Below, piece after piece: positions 17,096-26,091 of a stretch of 64,000 nt of DNA. Position 1 is the stretch's first letter, and every line of letters starts with the position of its first letter. A program made the translations under genes and the position numbers. The notes beneath the pieces were generated by a model. It ran no database searches and was not told the origin of the DNA. It worked only from the letters and a program-made list of their open reading frames with translations. Source of the stretch: an uncultured bacterium (lineage in GTDB: Bacteria; Cyanobacteriota; Vampirovibrionia; Gastranaerophilales; Gastranaerophilaceae); the NCBI GenBank assembly GCA_902766105.1, contig CACXCI010000062.1:53055-117054 (forward strand). The letters run 5' to 3'.

Positions 17096-18550
17096 ATGGA
17101 ATATATAGAAAATAAAGAGCTGGAAGAAAAAGAGGTCAAGGGAATATTTAGCGATATGCTTAAATATGCACCTTCAAAATTGTGCGGAATGTTTGGCAAT
17201 ATGATAACCGTACCTATTTATACAAGTCTGTTTTCGCAAGAGCAGTACGGGTTATACACAATTTCTATTGCTATGCTGTCCTTCTTGTGTATAATCTTTT
17301 CAGATTGGGTTGGTTTGTCAGGTTTAAGATTTTTCAGACATCACCAAATCGAAGAAGATTTACCAAAATACATGAGTACCCTGGTAATAATCTTAACTAT
17401 TAACATGCTATTGATGTTTGGTCTGTCATTATTATTTAAAGATGCCTTGTATAGTTTCTTCCATGTACCGTTTAAGTATTTTCTTGCAGTTCTTTTATTA
17501 ATTATTCCTGTAGCCGCAAGAGCTTTGTTATCACAAATTTTAAGAGCGCAACTAAAATCAATTTCATACACAATTACAACAATTTTGAACCAGTTTGCGA
17601 CCATAGGTATGGCTGTAATATTTGCAAAATATTTTCACCTTGGCGCTGCATCAATCTTGCTGGGCATGGGAGTGTCCATCACTTTAATAGACATCTTATT
17701 ACTATATCAGTGTGAAATTTTAAAAATATTAAAATTACAAAAAGTTGAATGGAAATTTATTCTTCCTATTATTCAATACGGAATCCCTGTTGCGGCAACA
17801 TCTTTGAGCGCATGGATAATAACACAAAGCAACAAATTTATTATGAACAGTATCGACGGATTTTCTCAAGCTGCGCTTGTAGGAGCTGGTTATGGTTTAA
17901 CCATGCCGATTTTAATGCCGCTTTTTGCAATGATTACTGTTGCTGCTATACCCAGAATATACAACTTATACGAAGCTAAGATAGACGTAAGACCTGTTAT
18001 AACAAGATTCATGGGATATTATATACTTGTTGCAATACCTGTTATTACTGTTATGTCTATGTACAATGTCGAAATGGCTCATATATTCATAAAGAATCCT
18101 AAAATGTATGATGCCAGCGTTTTGGTTCCATATTTTTCTTATGGGGTGTTTTTCTTAGCATTAACAGATTACACAACTATGCAATACCACTTAGCAAATA
18201 AAACTCACATTGAATTTATTATCAAGCTGGTGTCAGGAATAATCGGTGTAATTCTCAACTATGTATTAATTTTAAAAATGGGTTTAATCGGTGCCGGTAT
18301 AGCGACATTTGCCGCAAATTTTCTATACTGCATGCTAAGTATTATAATTGTAATTCCGAAATTAAATATATATTTCCCTAAAAACATGGTAATAAGAATA
18401 TTGCTTGCAGGTTTGCCAAGTGCCGGAGCATATTACCTGTTAAAATATTTTGGCACCTCTGTTCCGGGATCTGTACAAATAGTAATATTACTTGCTTGTT
18501 TTTACATTTCATACTACGGCATAAGAAAGAAAATAATCACTCAAGAGTAG
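17096..18550 (+). CDS. Polysaccharide/lipid-linked sugar flippase (MOP superfamily)
   Basis: A 484-residue integral membrane protein with about 12-14 hydrophobic segments. It begins with FSDMLKYAPSKLCGMFGNMITVPIYTSLFS written in several segments typical of Wzx-type exporters: APSKLCGMFGN, VPIYTSLFSQEQYG and the later YGIPVAATSLSAWI. The superfamily moves undecaprenyl-linked oligosaccharides across the inner membrane. No glycosyltransferase cluster surrounds it; it lies 16 bases after rimO and ends at a terminator. The exact cargo is unknown. Confidence 0.85.
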   Translation: MEYIENKELEEKEVKGIFSDMLKYAPSKLCGMFGNMITVPIYTSLFSQEQYGLYTISIAMLSFLCIIFSDWVGLSGLRFFRHHQIEEDLPKYMSTLVIILTINMLLMFGLSLLFKDALYSFFHVPFKYFLAVLLLIIPVAARALLSQILRAQLKSISYTITTILNQFATIGMAVIFAKYFHLGAASILLGMGVSITLIDILLLYQCEILKILKLQKVEWKFILPIIQYGIPVAATSLSAWIITQSNKFIMNSIDGFSQAALVGAGYGLTMPILMPLFAMITVAAIPRIYNLYEAKIDVRPVITRFMGYYILVAIPVITVMSMYNVEMAHIFIKNPKMYDASVLVPYFSYGVFFLALTDYTTMQYHLANKTHIEFIIKLVSGIIGVILNYVLILKMGLIGAGIATFAANFLYCMLSIIIVIPKLNIYFPKNMVIRILLAGLPSAGAYYLLKYFGTSVPGSVQIVILLACFYISYYGIRKKIITQE

Positions 18551-18565
18551 CTTATACATAAAAAT

Positions 18566-18612
18566 AAAAAATGGCAAAGTCGCATATAGTAAAGACTTTG
18601 CCATTTTTTATT
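18566..18612 (+). terminator. Rho-independent terminator
   Basis: AAATGGCAAAGTC (18569) pairs exactly with GACTTTGCCATTT (18594), followed by TTTATT. It ends the rimO-flippase unit. Confidence 0.85.
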
Positions 18613-18946
18613 AATAAATGTAACAATCTTTTTAAAATTTCTAAAGTTTTAAACAACAAATGTCGATACCCATAGAGTACATCTAAGGATAGAAAGTATG
18701 GTAAAACACAAACCAAAGTAATGAACAGGGAACTGTCATTCGGTAGAAACTTAGGAGAAAGAATACTTGAATGACGAGTGATTGTTAACATTTTGTTACA
18801 ATCCTGAAAAGCCATTATTTTAAAAGTTTTTAACAAGGCTCGATATATAAAGTATATATTTTATAGACAATTTATATATCAATAAAACGTTTATAACTAC
18901 ATAGTGAAAATAGTGAATGTACTTAATAACATGAAAGGACAAAAAC
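18613..18946. other. Non-coding stretch upstream of the coiled-coil protein gene
   Basis: No gene is supported here. It holds a hairpin with termini GTCATTC (18735) and GAATGAC (18769), resembling the ends of the dispersed palindromic repeat. Near 18841 it has an AT-rich stretch with TATATAAAGTATATA, probably promoter-proximal. A GAAAGGA ribosome-binding site precedes the ATG at 18947. Confidence 0.5.
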
Positions 18947-21508
18947 ATGACAATTTCAGTTAATGGAACTCCGGCTCCACAACCACAAAACAATCCGCAA
19001 GGATTAAACCCACAGCAACAAAAACTTGTAGAATTAGGAATACCAAAAGATGTTGTATTACAAGGAGATGAAGCAATAAAAAAATTTGCTGAAGCAAATG
19101 GCATCCAATTACCGGCAAAAGCTGACCCCGCATCAGCTGCAGCAAGTACTTCTGCATTAAAACCTAAAGCTGATATTAAAGAAGATAAAGTTGAAATTAC
19201 AAAAAAAGAACCAACCGAAGCTGACCAATTAAAACGTGAAGGCGAAAAAACACGCAAAAAAGTAAATGAAGAATTTGTAAAAGATGCAAAAGATTATTCT
19301 CAAAAAGATGCAGCTTTCAGAGCAAAACAAGAAGAAGTAAATCAACTTAGAGCAAAATTCAACCAAGTATCTAAAAAAACAATGAAAAAAGAAATTGAAG
19401 TTGAAGATGCAAATGGTAATAAAACAAAGGTTGATAAATTCAAAGCACGTGAAGAAGCGCAAGCAGCTCTTGAAAAAGCAGAAAACGAACTTGTTGCATT
19501 ACGAAAAGAAAGAGAGGCCGCAAAAGCAAAACTTGAAGGTAAAAAACAATTATCAGCAGCTAACCAATATAATGTTGATAACGCTGACGGAGCAGCTGCA
19601 AAAAAACAAGCAGCAAGAACTGATGTTGATGATTACCTAACATCTGATGAAGGCAGAAAAGCTGTTAAAGATAATTTAATCACAACAGCAGATGGTACAC
19701 CACTTGTCGACAAAGATGGGAAACCATTTAAACGAGGTTCTGCAGAAAGAGCAAAAGCTTATGATGCAATTCAAGAAGAATATGAAAAATCAGGTAACCC
19801 TATCAGCAGAAAAGGCGCAAGAAGAATTTATAAAGCAAGAACTAAAGACTTTTCTTCTATGGAAAAAGAAGATGCTTTAGAAAAAATTATCATTGGAGAT
19901 AAAGATGCTTACAAAGCCGCAACCAAAAAAGCAGGGTTTGATAAAGATATGCCATCTGTAACATATATGAGCGAAGACTTATATGCAAAAGCTCAAAAAT
20001 TTGCAAAATCCAGAGGTGTTGAGCTTCCAACATTAGAAGATGCTAAAAAGAATGGCTTAACAGGTGCGCAATTAGAACAGTTCCAACAATTATTGATGGA
20101 CGAAGCCGGAGATGTAGGCAGCAGACTGGATGCTAAAGAAAGAAAAGCTCTTGATAAAGATTTTAAAGATATCTCCTACGGTGATTTTAGAAAAATGTTC
20201 ACAGCCGGAAATGTTGATGTACAAAAGACATACAATACAGCAGCAGCAGTTGCTGGAGCCGCAGCAAGCATAGGCACCGGTGCAATATTAGGTATTCCTA
20301 ACCCGGGAACGGCAGGTGTTGAGGATATCGTCGTAGATATTCCAACATACGTAGGCGGCGAACATACCGGTCATTTTGAAACAATACAAGAAATAATTCC
20401 GGGGACACCAGGAAGTGGTCGCTCACTTAATTGGAAAAATATAGGTATTTCTGCCGGAGTCGGAGCTGCAGTTGCTATGGGTATTAAGGCAATCGCTAAT
20501 TACGATCCTAACGGCTTCCACAAAGGAGTAACCTTGGAACAATATGTGTATAACGAACTTGATAAAGATGCGGCATTCAAAAAACTTGCGCCAAACGTCA
20601 AAGCAACTATGGCAAAAATTATTGCAGAAAACAAAGACAAGTCAAAAGATGAAATATATGCAGCATGCGACAGAGCATTAGGTGATGCTAACGAAAGAAT
20701 CAACTTACGTGAATCAGTTGGTGCAGATGCTTCATTAAGAGCACTAAGACAACGACAAAAGCAAGAAATTCCGCAAGATGAGGTAATGCCAGAATTACAA
20801 CAACGCAAGATTTATGATATTGGCGGCGGAAAGTTTGTTGATGAACAAGGAAACGAAGTTGACATGTCAGATGCTGATTACATAAAAGAGGGCGCCGTAA
20901 CAGATAATAAAGCAAAAGCTGTTGGTTCAAGAGCAACAGCGTATGATGAAAAAGTTGTTCATACAAAACACAAAAATAATACTGATTTCAACAGAGAAGA
21001 TACTAAAGCAACAACAGACTATGAATCCGGCGATATAGCTAATAAAAACCACACAGGAACATGGCAGCAAGTTAGATCTCAATACGTTACTGCAAACAAC
21101 CAAGGCGAAGTCGAGGTAAGAATGGGTAACAGTAAAGATCCAAAAGCTCCGGACGGATTAGTATTAAAAGACGATACAAACGGCACAGCAAACACATACG
21201 AATACGCAAAACTAACAAGTGCTGAAATTGCCGAACTAAAACTTGATCCTGCAAAAGGTCCATACTATAAAGTTGTAAGCGCAATAGATGGCGATAACGG
21301 TAAAGAAATTACCCAAGCTAAAGGCAAAGTATTCAGACTAAGCGTTGATGAAAATGACAGAGGCTCAACATATCAATCAACAACAAGCGATGGTTATTTA
21401 GAATCACGTACAAAATCTGATATTTCACAACTTAATTACCACATGGATGCTGTAACACAAGAAGGCACATCAAGCGCAGTATTCGTTAAGGTATTCAAAA
21501 ATAAATAA
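18947..21508 (+). CDS. Large charged, coiled-coil protein of unknown function, 853 aa
   Basis: I do not recognise this protein. Residues 60-230 are rich in Lys, Glu and Ala with heptad-like spacing (for example AREEAQAALEKAENELVAL), suggesting coiled coils. Two Gly/Ala-rich hydrophobic segments lie near residues 428-450 (AAAVAGAAASIGTGAILGI) and 500-520 (GISAGVGAAVAMGIKAI). The C-terminal third is polar with Asp/Asn-rich turns. There is no classical signal peptide. It lies directly before the two adhesin genes, and a similarly built protein lies after them (30561-32681). A secreted or membrane-inserting surface-associated role is conceivable. GAAAGGA precedes the ATG. Confidence 0.6.
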   Translation: MTISVNGTPAPQPQNNPQGLNPQQQKLVELGIPKDVVLQGDEAIKKFAEANGIQLPAKADPASAAASTSALKPKADIKEDKVEITKKEPTEADQLKREGEKTRKKVNEEFVKDAKDYSQKDAAFRAKQEEVNQLRAKFNQVSKKTMKKEIEVEDANGNKTKVDKFKAREEAQAALEKAENELVALRKEREAAKAKLEGKKQLSAANQYNVDNADGAAAKKQAARTDVDDYLTSDEGRKAVKDNLITTADGTPLVDKDGKPFKRGSAERAKAYDAIQEEYEKSGNPISRKGARRIYKARTKDFSSMEKEDALEKIIIGDKDAYKAATKKAGFDKDMPSVTYMSEDLYAKAQKFAKSRGVELPTLEDAKKNGLTGAQLEQFQQLLMDEAGDVGSRLDAKERKALDKDFKDISYGDFRKMFTAGNVDVQKTYNTAAAVAGAAASIGTGAILGIPNPGTAGVEDIVVDIPTYVGGEHTGHFETIQEIIPGTPGSGRSLNWKNIGISAGVGAAVAMGIKAIANYDPNGFHKGVTLEQYVYNELDKDAAFKKLAPNVKATMAKIIAENKDKSKDEIYAACDRALGDANERINLRESVGADASLRALRQRQKQEIPQDEVMPELQQRKIYDIGGGKFVDEQGNEVDMSDADYIKEGAVTDNKAKAVGSRATAYDEKVVHTKHKNNTDFNREDTKATTDYESGDIANKNHTGTWQQVRSQYVTANNQGEVEVRMGNSKDPKAPDGLVLKDDTNGTANTYEYAKLTSAEIAELKLDPAKGPYYKVVSAIDGDNGKEITQAKGKVFRLSVDENDRGSTYQSTTSDGYLESRTKSDISQLNYHMDAVTQEGTSSAVFVKVFKNK

Positions 21509-21525
21509 AAAAAAGCATAATAGCC

Positions 21526-21566
21526 AACAACTAGGATGGCGTAACAGCTATCCTAGTTGTTTTAAA
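21526..21566 (+). terminator. Rho-independent terminator
   Basis: ACAACTAGGAT (21527) and ATCCTAGTTGT (21550) pair exactly and are followed by TTTAAAA. It separates the coiled-coil gene from the first adhesin gene. Confidence 0.8.
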
Positions 21567-21769
21567 ATACATTTCAAATATTTTAACAAAAATTTACAAA
21601 CGGCGCACACAATAGCAAATATAAATTTTTACGGATTTTTATTAATACATATATAATTAAAATGTGAAGCATGGCTTAAAAAAAAGTAATATTCAGAAAA
21701 ATAAAATTTTAATCCTGCTACAATTAACTTAAATAAAGATTAAAAGAAAAATATGGAAGGATATACCCT

Positions 21770-24700
21770 ATGAAAAATAGCAACATCAAATCCAAACGAG
21801 TGATAGCAATGACTTTGACTGTATTATTTCTTAGTCATCAGACTGTGATGTTATCAGCAGTTGCAAGTAACATAACAGGTGTCACAAATGGCGGACACGG
21901 GACATTTAACATTAACCCCGCAGGGACAAAAGGAAATATCGGATATAGAACATATAATGATTTTACTGTAGATAAAGGCGATACAGCTAATTTGCAGTTT
22001 AATAATATAGATTCTTTTGTAAACTTAGTAAACAACCAGGTTAAAATTAACGGTGTTGTTAATTCAATGAAGGGTAATAATTTTTATAACGGAAGAGCTG
22101 TATTTATTTCTCCAAACGGAATGGTTGTAGGCTCATCTGGGGTAATTAACGTTGGTTCTCTTGGCGCATATACAACAAACATGTCAGATGACCAATTTAA
22201 AAATTTAACAGATAATTTTGACTATGTTGTAAACACAAATAGCGGAACATCATTACTCCAAAATTTTTCTAACGGAAATATCGCAGGCGGAACTGCACCT
22301 ATTACAATCAATGGTAAAGTTGCAACGACAGGAGATGTAAAAATATCAACCGCCGGAGCAATAAATATCGGGGAAAATGCTGTAATTGCTTCAGGCATAA
22401 AAGAAAATCAAAGAGAAGTTTATAATTCTTCAGAAGCAGCCAATCAGCTATTTAACAAACTTGTAAATATTGATAATATTAAGACTGCATCCGGAGATCA
22501 ATTTGTTGCTAATAATGGTAATATAAGCATTGTATCTCAAGGTGGAGGAATTAATATTGACGGTACTGTAATAAATTATGGGAAAACCGGCAATACACTT
22601 GTTCAAAATTCTACTATCGACACAAACAATTATGCATTTGGGGATACCAACATAAACGGTAATGTAATTAACAGATCCGGTAACTTAGAAATTAGAAACG
22701 AAGCAGGTAATTTAAAATTAAACAAAGACAGCTATGTTTATAACAAAGGCACATCAAATATTACAAGCGTTACTGACACAAATGTAATCTCAGACACAAA
22801 CAACGGGTTGTACATTAATGGCAACATTGAAAACAACGGTGATTTATTCATTCAAAACACCGGAGAAAAAGGCTTGAATATTGGTAACACAGCAAATATC
22901 TCAACCACAGACGGTAAATTATTTGTCGTTAACGGTTACGAAAACGGTCAACACGGAACAACGGCTGATCCTTATTTAGTCAACACGTCAAATAATTCCG
23001 GTGCTTTAAATATCAATGGCAACATTGAAGTTAATAATGGCAACGCCGTATTTTATAATACAGACAAAGGTGTTGACGGCTTGAATGTTAACGGTAATGT
23101 TCAAGTTTCAGGAACATCAGAATACTATAATGACGGCAAAGCCGGTCTTAATGTTAACGGTAATGCTGCATCAAACGGTAACTTAACAATGGTTAATACC
23201 GGAGATGACGGATTAAACATCAACTCTTCAGGCAGAGTTAATAGTGATAGCGACATTACTTTAACTAACACAAGCAAAAATCATGATATGAATACCTTAG
23301 CAGACGGTACCAAAATCGCTGGCGGATTGAACGTTCAAGGCTTGGTTAACGCTAAGGGTAACGTAAATATGACAAGCAACAACGCTAATGTTGTTATTGG
23401 TGATAAAACTTCAAATAAGGAATATGTAAAAGCAGGCAAAAATATTAATGTAACTGCAAATGAAGCAAGCATTTTAAACTATGGAGTTGATAAAGTTTTA
23501 TTGGCTGCTGACGGTGATTTGACAATGACTGCAACAAACGGAACAATCGGCTTACCTGTTCAACAAGCAAAATGCGAAGGTTCTGGCTGCACAGGCATTG
23601 GTGAAAAATCTGATGGTTCTCGTGATTTCCAAAAATCAGTAAACGGCAGCATAAAAGGCAAAGTTAATGCGACAACAACAAATACTAAAGCGGCATTGAA
23701 ACCTGATGATTTAGTAATAAATTATGCTGCAATAGATTCAGATATGAACATTGATGCAATCAAAGCAGACGGTCGAGTAATATTAACCGTTGACGATTCC
23801 GGCCACGCATTCAATGGTGTAGCAGACGGAAAACGTTATAACATGCTCAATGTTGCATCTGACGGAAATAAAGCAAATGTTGAAGGCTGGGGAATTTCAT
23901 TAATCTCTAACGGAAACATTGGTGAAAAAGACAACAAATTGACCTTCAATCAACTAAAAGCTCCTGAATATGCTATGGATGCTTTAGCAAACGGAAACAT
24001 CTATATGAAAGCCCAAAGCGACGAAAAGAACCAAACTAACGAAGTTTGCAATATGGTTTCAAGAGAAGGCGATATTGATGTTGAGTTTGGCGGCAATACA
24101 CATATTAAAAACATTACAGCTGAAGGTGATATGACAGTTATAACAAGAGGTACAAACCTTACGGTTGATAATGTTGGTCATATCAACGAACCTTCACTTG
24201 AAGATAGCAACGGCAAATACATAGATTACTTTGGTCCAAGCCATGATGGTTGGGAATTTGACGGTGGCTACGACGGTGAAGACTACAAGCATGAAATTCT
24301 TCCAAACAATGTAAAATTGAAAGCATTAGACATTAATCCATACAACAGACCTGACGGAATTGATCGTGACGGTTACAGAGGTGATGCTAACTCTACAGTT
24401 AGAGTATCAAATGCAGTTATTGACCATGGTCAAATGGATATAACTGCAGATGAAATATATGCTAACGGTATTCACGTAAACTTTGGCAAAGACGGTTATA
24501 CAAAAGAAGTTGACCCATCAACAAATAAAGTTCAAGGTGTATATGTTGAAAATGGTCCAAATATTCCAACAGGACATGCCGTTAGACCTGACGATGTTGA
24601 AGATATCGGCAGAGATGAACACGAAAGAAACTATTATTACCATGAAGGTAATGGCGATGGAACATTTAATGGCGAAGACTCACACGTTGACGATGATGAC

Positions 24701-25843
24701 GGTGTAATTGATGCAACACCGCTTGAAATGGAAGATGAGCCGGATGGCGATACCGACAATGATACAGATATTGACACGGATATTGATACTGATACAGATA
24801 TTGATACAGATACTGATATCGATACGGATAACGACACTGATAATGACACAGACTTAGATAACGATACAGATACTGATATCGATACAGATACCGATACAGA
24901 TAATGACACGGATACTGATACCGATACTGACTTGGATATGGACACAGATACAGATACTGATACAGATACTGATATTGATACTGACACAGATATTGATACC
25001 GATACAGATACCGATACGGATACTGATACTGACATTGATACAGATACCGATATTGATAACGATACGGATAACGACACCGATAATGATACCGATACTGACA
25101 ATGATACGGATACGGACAACGATACAGATACTGATACGGATACCGATCTAGATATGGATACCGATACTGACACGGATACAGATACTGATATTGATACCGA
25201 TACCGACATTGATACAGATACCGATACCGACATTGATACAGATACCGATACTGATAATGATACCGATACTGACTTAGATACAGATACCGATATTGACAAT
25301 GATACAGATGTCGACAACGATACGGATAACGACACTGATAATGACAATGATACGGATAATGACACCGATACAGATAACGATACTGATACCGATACTGATA
25401 CCGATTTGGATTTGGACAACGATACCGATAATGATACTGATACCGATACAGATGATGACAATCCGAACGGAAGCATCACGTACACTCAACGTAAGATATT
25501 AGATAACGCTGTAGATTCAATCGACAAACGACAATACACAAGATACTCAGTAGCAGACAACAAAAATCCGATATTACTTGAACAAGCAAACGGAGTTGAA
25601 GGCTTACTTGATATCTCAAGAGGCGGAGTCTCAGTAAAACATAACAATGAGTTAAAAGTCGGCGATGTCGTACCTGTACATATCTCCTACGGCGGACTCG
25701 ACATAAAAGCAGATGTTAAAGTTGTATCATCATCTAAAAACAGAGCAGGTGCGCAATTCGTCAATCTGGATCAGGCAACAGCAAATCAATTGTTATACCT
25801 GAGTATGATACTTGATGATGTCAACAACATCTCTCAAAAATAA
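21770..25843 (+). CDS. Secreted filamentous-haemagglutinin-type adhesin with Asp-Thr repeat and C-terminal PilZ domain (copy 1)
   Basis: The 1357-residue protein starts with a Sec signal peptide (basic N-terminus, then MTLTVLFLSHQTVMLSAVAS). A haemagglutination-activity domain covers residues 35-150 (FVNLVNNQVKINGVV, FISPNGMVVGSSGVINVG). A long Asn/Gly-rich region follows, with repeated INGN-type turns expected to form a beta-helix. Residues 994-1230 are an almost pure Asp-Thr repeat with scattered Ile, Asn and Leu. Residues about 1248-1350 are a PilZ domain with RQYTR (1254-1258, RxxxR) and DISRGG (1281-1286, DxSxxG), ending FVNLDQATANQLLYL. No hydrophobic segment lies between stalk and PilZ. 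PilZ normally binds cytoplasmic cyclic-di-GMP, so this fusion is odd. No secretion partner (TpsB) is nearby. GGAAGGA precedes the ATG. Confidence 0.88.
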   Translation: MKNSNIKSKRVIAMTLTVLFLSHQTVMLSAVASNITGVTNGGHGTFNINPAGTKGNIGYRTYNDFTVDKGDTANLQFNNIDSFVNLVNNQVKINGVVNSMKGNNFYNGRAVFISPNGMVVGSSGVINVGSLGAYTTNMSDDQFKNLTDNFDYVVNTNSGTSLLQNFSNGNIAGGTAPITINGKVATTGDVKISTAGAINIGENAVIASGIKENQREVYNSSEAANQLFNKLVNIDNIKTASGDQFVANNGNISIVSQGGGINIDGTVINYGKTGNTLVQNSTIDTNNYAFGDTNINGNVINRSGNLEIRNEAGNLKLNKDSYVYNKGTSNITSVTDTNVISDTNNGLYINGNIENNGDLFIQNTGEKGLNIGNTANISTTDGKLFVVNGYENGQHGTTADPYLVNTSNNSGALNINGNIEVNNGNAVFYNTDKGVDGLNVNGNVQVSGTSEYYNDGKAGLNVNGNAASNGNLTMVNTGDDGLNINSSGRVNSDSDITLTNTSKNHDMNTLADGTKIAGGLNVQGLVNAKGNVNMTSNNANVVIGDKTSNKEYVKAGKNINVTANEASILNYGVDKVLLAADGDLTMTATNGTIGLPVQQAKCEGSGCTGIGEKSDGSRDFQKSVNGSIKGKVNATTTNTKAALKPDDLVINYAAIDSDMNIDAIKADGRVILTVDDSGHAFNGVADGKRYNMLNVASDGNKANVEGWGISLISNGNIGEKDNKLTFNQLKAPEYAMDALANGNIYMKAQSDEKNQTNEVCNMVSREGDIDVEFGGNTHIKNITAEGDMTVITRGTNLTVDNVGHINEPSLEDSNGKYIDYFGPSHDGWEFDGGYDGEDYKHEILPNNVKLKALDINPYNRPDGIDRDGYRGDANSTVRVSNAVIDHGQMDITADEIYANGIHVNFGKDGYTKEVDPSTNKVQGVYVENGPNIPTGHAVRPDDVEDIGRDEHERNYYYHEGNGDGTFNGEDSHVDDDDGVIDATPLEMEDEPDGDTDNDTDIDTDIDTDTDIDTDTDIDTDNDTDNDTDLDNDTDTDIDTDTDTDNDTDTDTDTDLDMDTDTDTDTDTDIDTDTDIDTDTDTDTDTDTDIDTDTDIDNDTDNDTDNDTDTDNDTDTDNDTDTDTDTDLDMDTDTDTDTDTDIDTDTDIDTDTDTDIDTDTDTDNDTDTDLDTDTDIDNDTDVDNDTDNDTDNDNDTDNDTDTDNDTDTDTDTDLDLDNDTDNDTDTDTDDDNPNGSITYTQRKILDNAVDSIDKRQYTRYSVADNKNPILLEQANGVEGLLDISRGGVSVKHNNELKVGDVVPVHISYGGLDIKADVKVVSSSKNRAGAQFVNLDQATANQLLYLSMILDDVNNISQK
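24749..25460 (+). repeat. Hexanucleotide-based Asp-Thr coding repeat, copy 1
   Basis: About 118 units of GAY-ACN-like hexamers encode (Asp-Thr) pairs, interrupted by Asp-Ile, Asp-Asn, Asp-Leu and Asp-Met. Third codon positions vary freely (GATACA, GATACC, GACACG), so the array is old or under protein-level selection rather than a fresh DNA expansion. All units are 6 bases, so length changes would keep the frame. Confidence 0.9.
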
Positions 25844-25863
25844 AAACTAAATATTAAATATAA

Positions 25864-25900
25864 GTTGAGGGTAGATTAGCTTACTAATCTACCTTCAATT
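25864..25900 (+). terminator. Terminator after the first adhesin
   Basis: TTGAGGGTAGATTA and TAATCTACCTTCAA form a near-perfect stem with a short loop, followed by TTTTAAG. The two adhesin genes are therefore probably separate transcripts. Confidence 0.75.
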
Positions 25901-25979
25901 TTAAGTAAAGATTTGTAAAATTTTGCAAAGATTTATTACAAAAAGCTAAATTTTGAGAAAAAAATGTCGTTAATTAATA

Positions 25980-25996
25980 TATATACTGAGTATATA
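25980..25996. promoter_or_regulatory. Inverted repeat upstream of the second adhesin, possible operator
   Basis: TATATAC-TGA-GTATATA is a perfect 7-bp inverted repeat with a 3-base spacer, 96 bases before the start at 26092. A protein-binding site is possible, but AT-rich palindromes arise by chance. Confidence 0.3.
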
Positions 25997-26091
25997 CTAA
26001 TCATGCCAAAGAAGTGTGCAAAATAACCACCAAGAGGTACCAAGAATTGAAAAATAATAATAGAGAAAATAAATATACGAAAGGAAAGACC

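Noticed and set aside
24749..25460. Possible CRISPR or tandem DNA repeat array
   Set aside because: Units are codon pairs within a reading frame with free third positions, not constant repeats with unique spacers.
24637..25485. Long minus-strand frame of Ser-Val repeats opposite the first adhesin
   Set aside because: It is the mirror of the Asp-Thr repeat: (GAYACN)n read backwards gives Ser/Val. No ribosome-binding site or domain; the same mirror appears opposite the second adhesin (29052-29384).
25844..26091. Cyclic-di-GMP (GEMM) riboswitch upstream of the PilZ adhesins
   Set aside because: I found no GEMM-like paired helices with tetraloop and receptor in the leader of either adhesin. Only a terminator and an AT-rich inverted repeat are visible.
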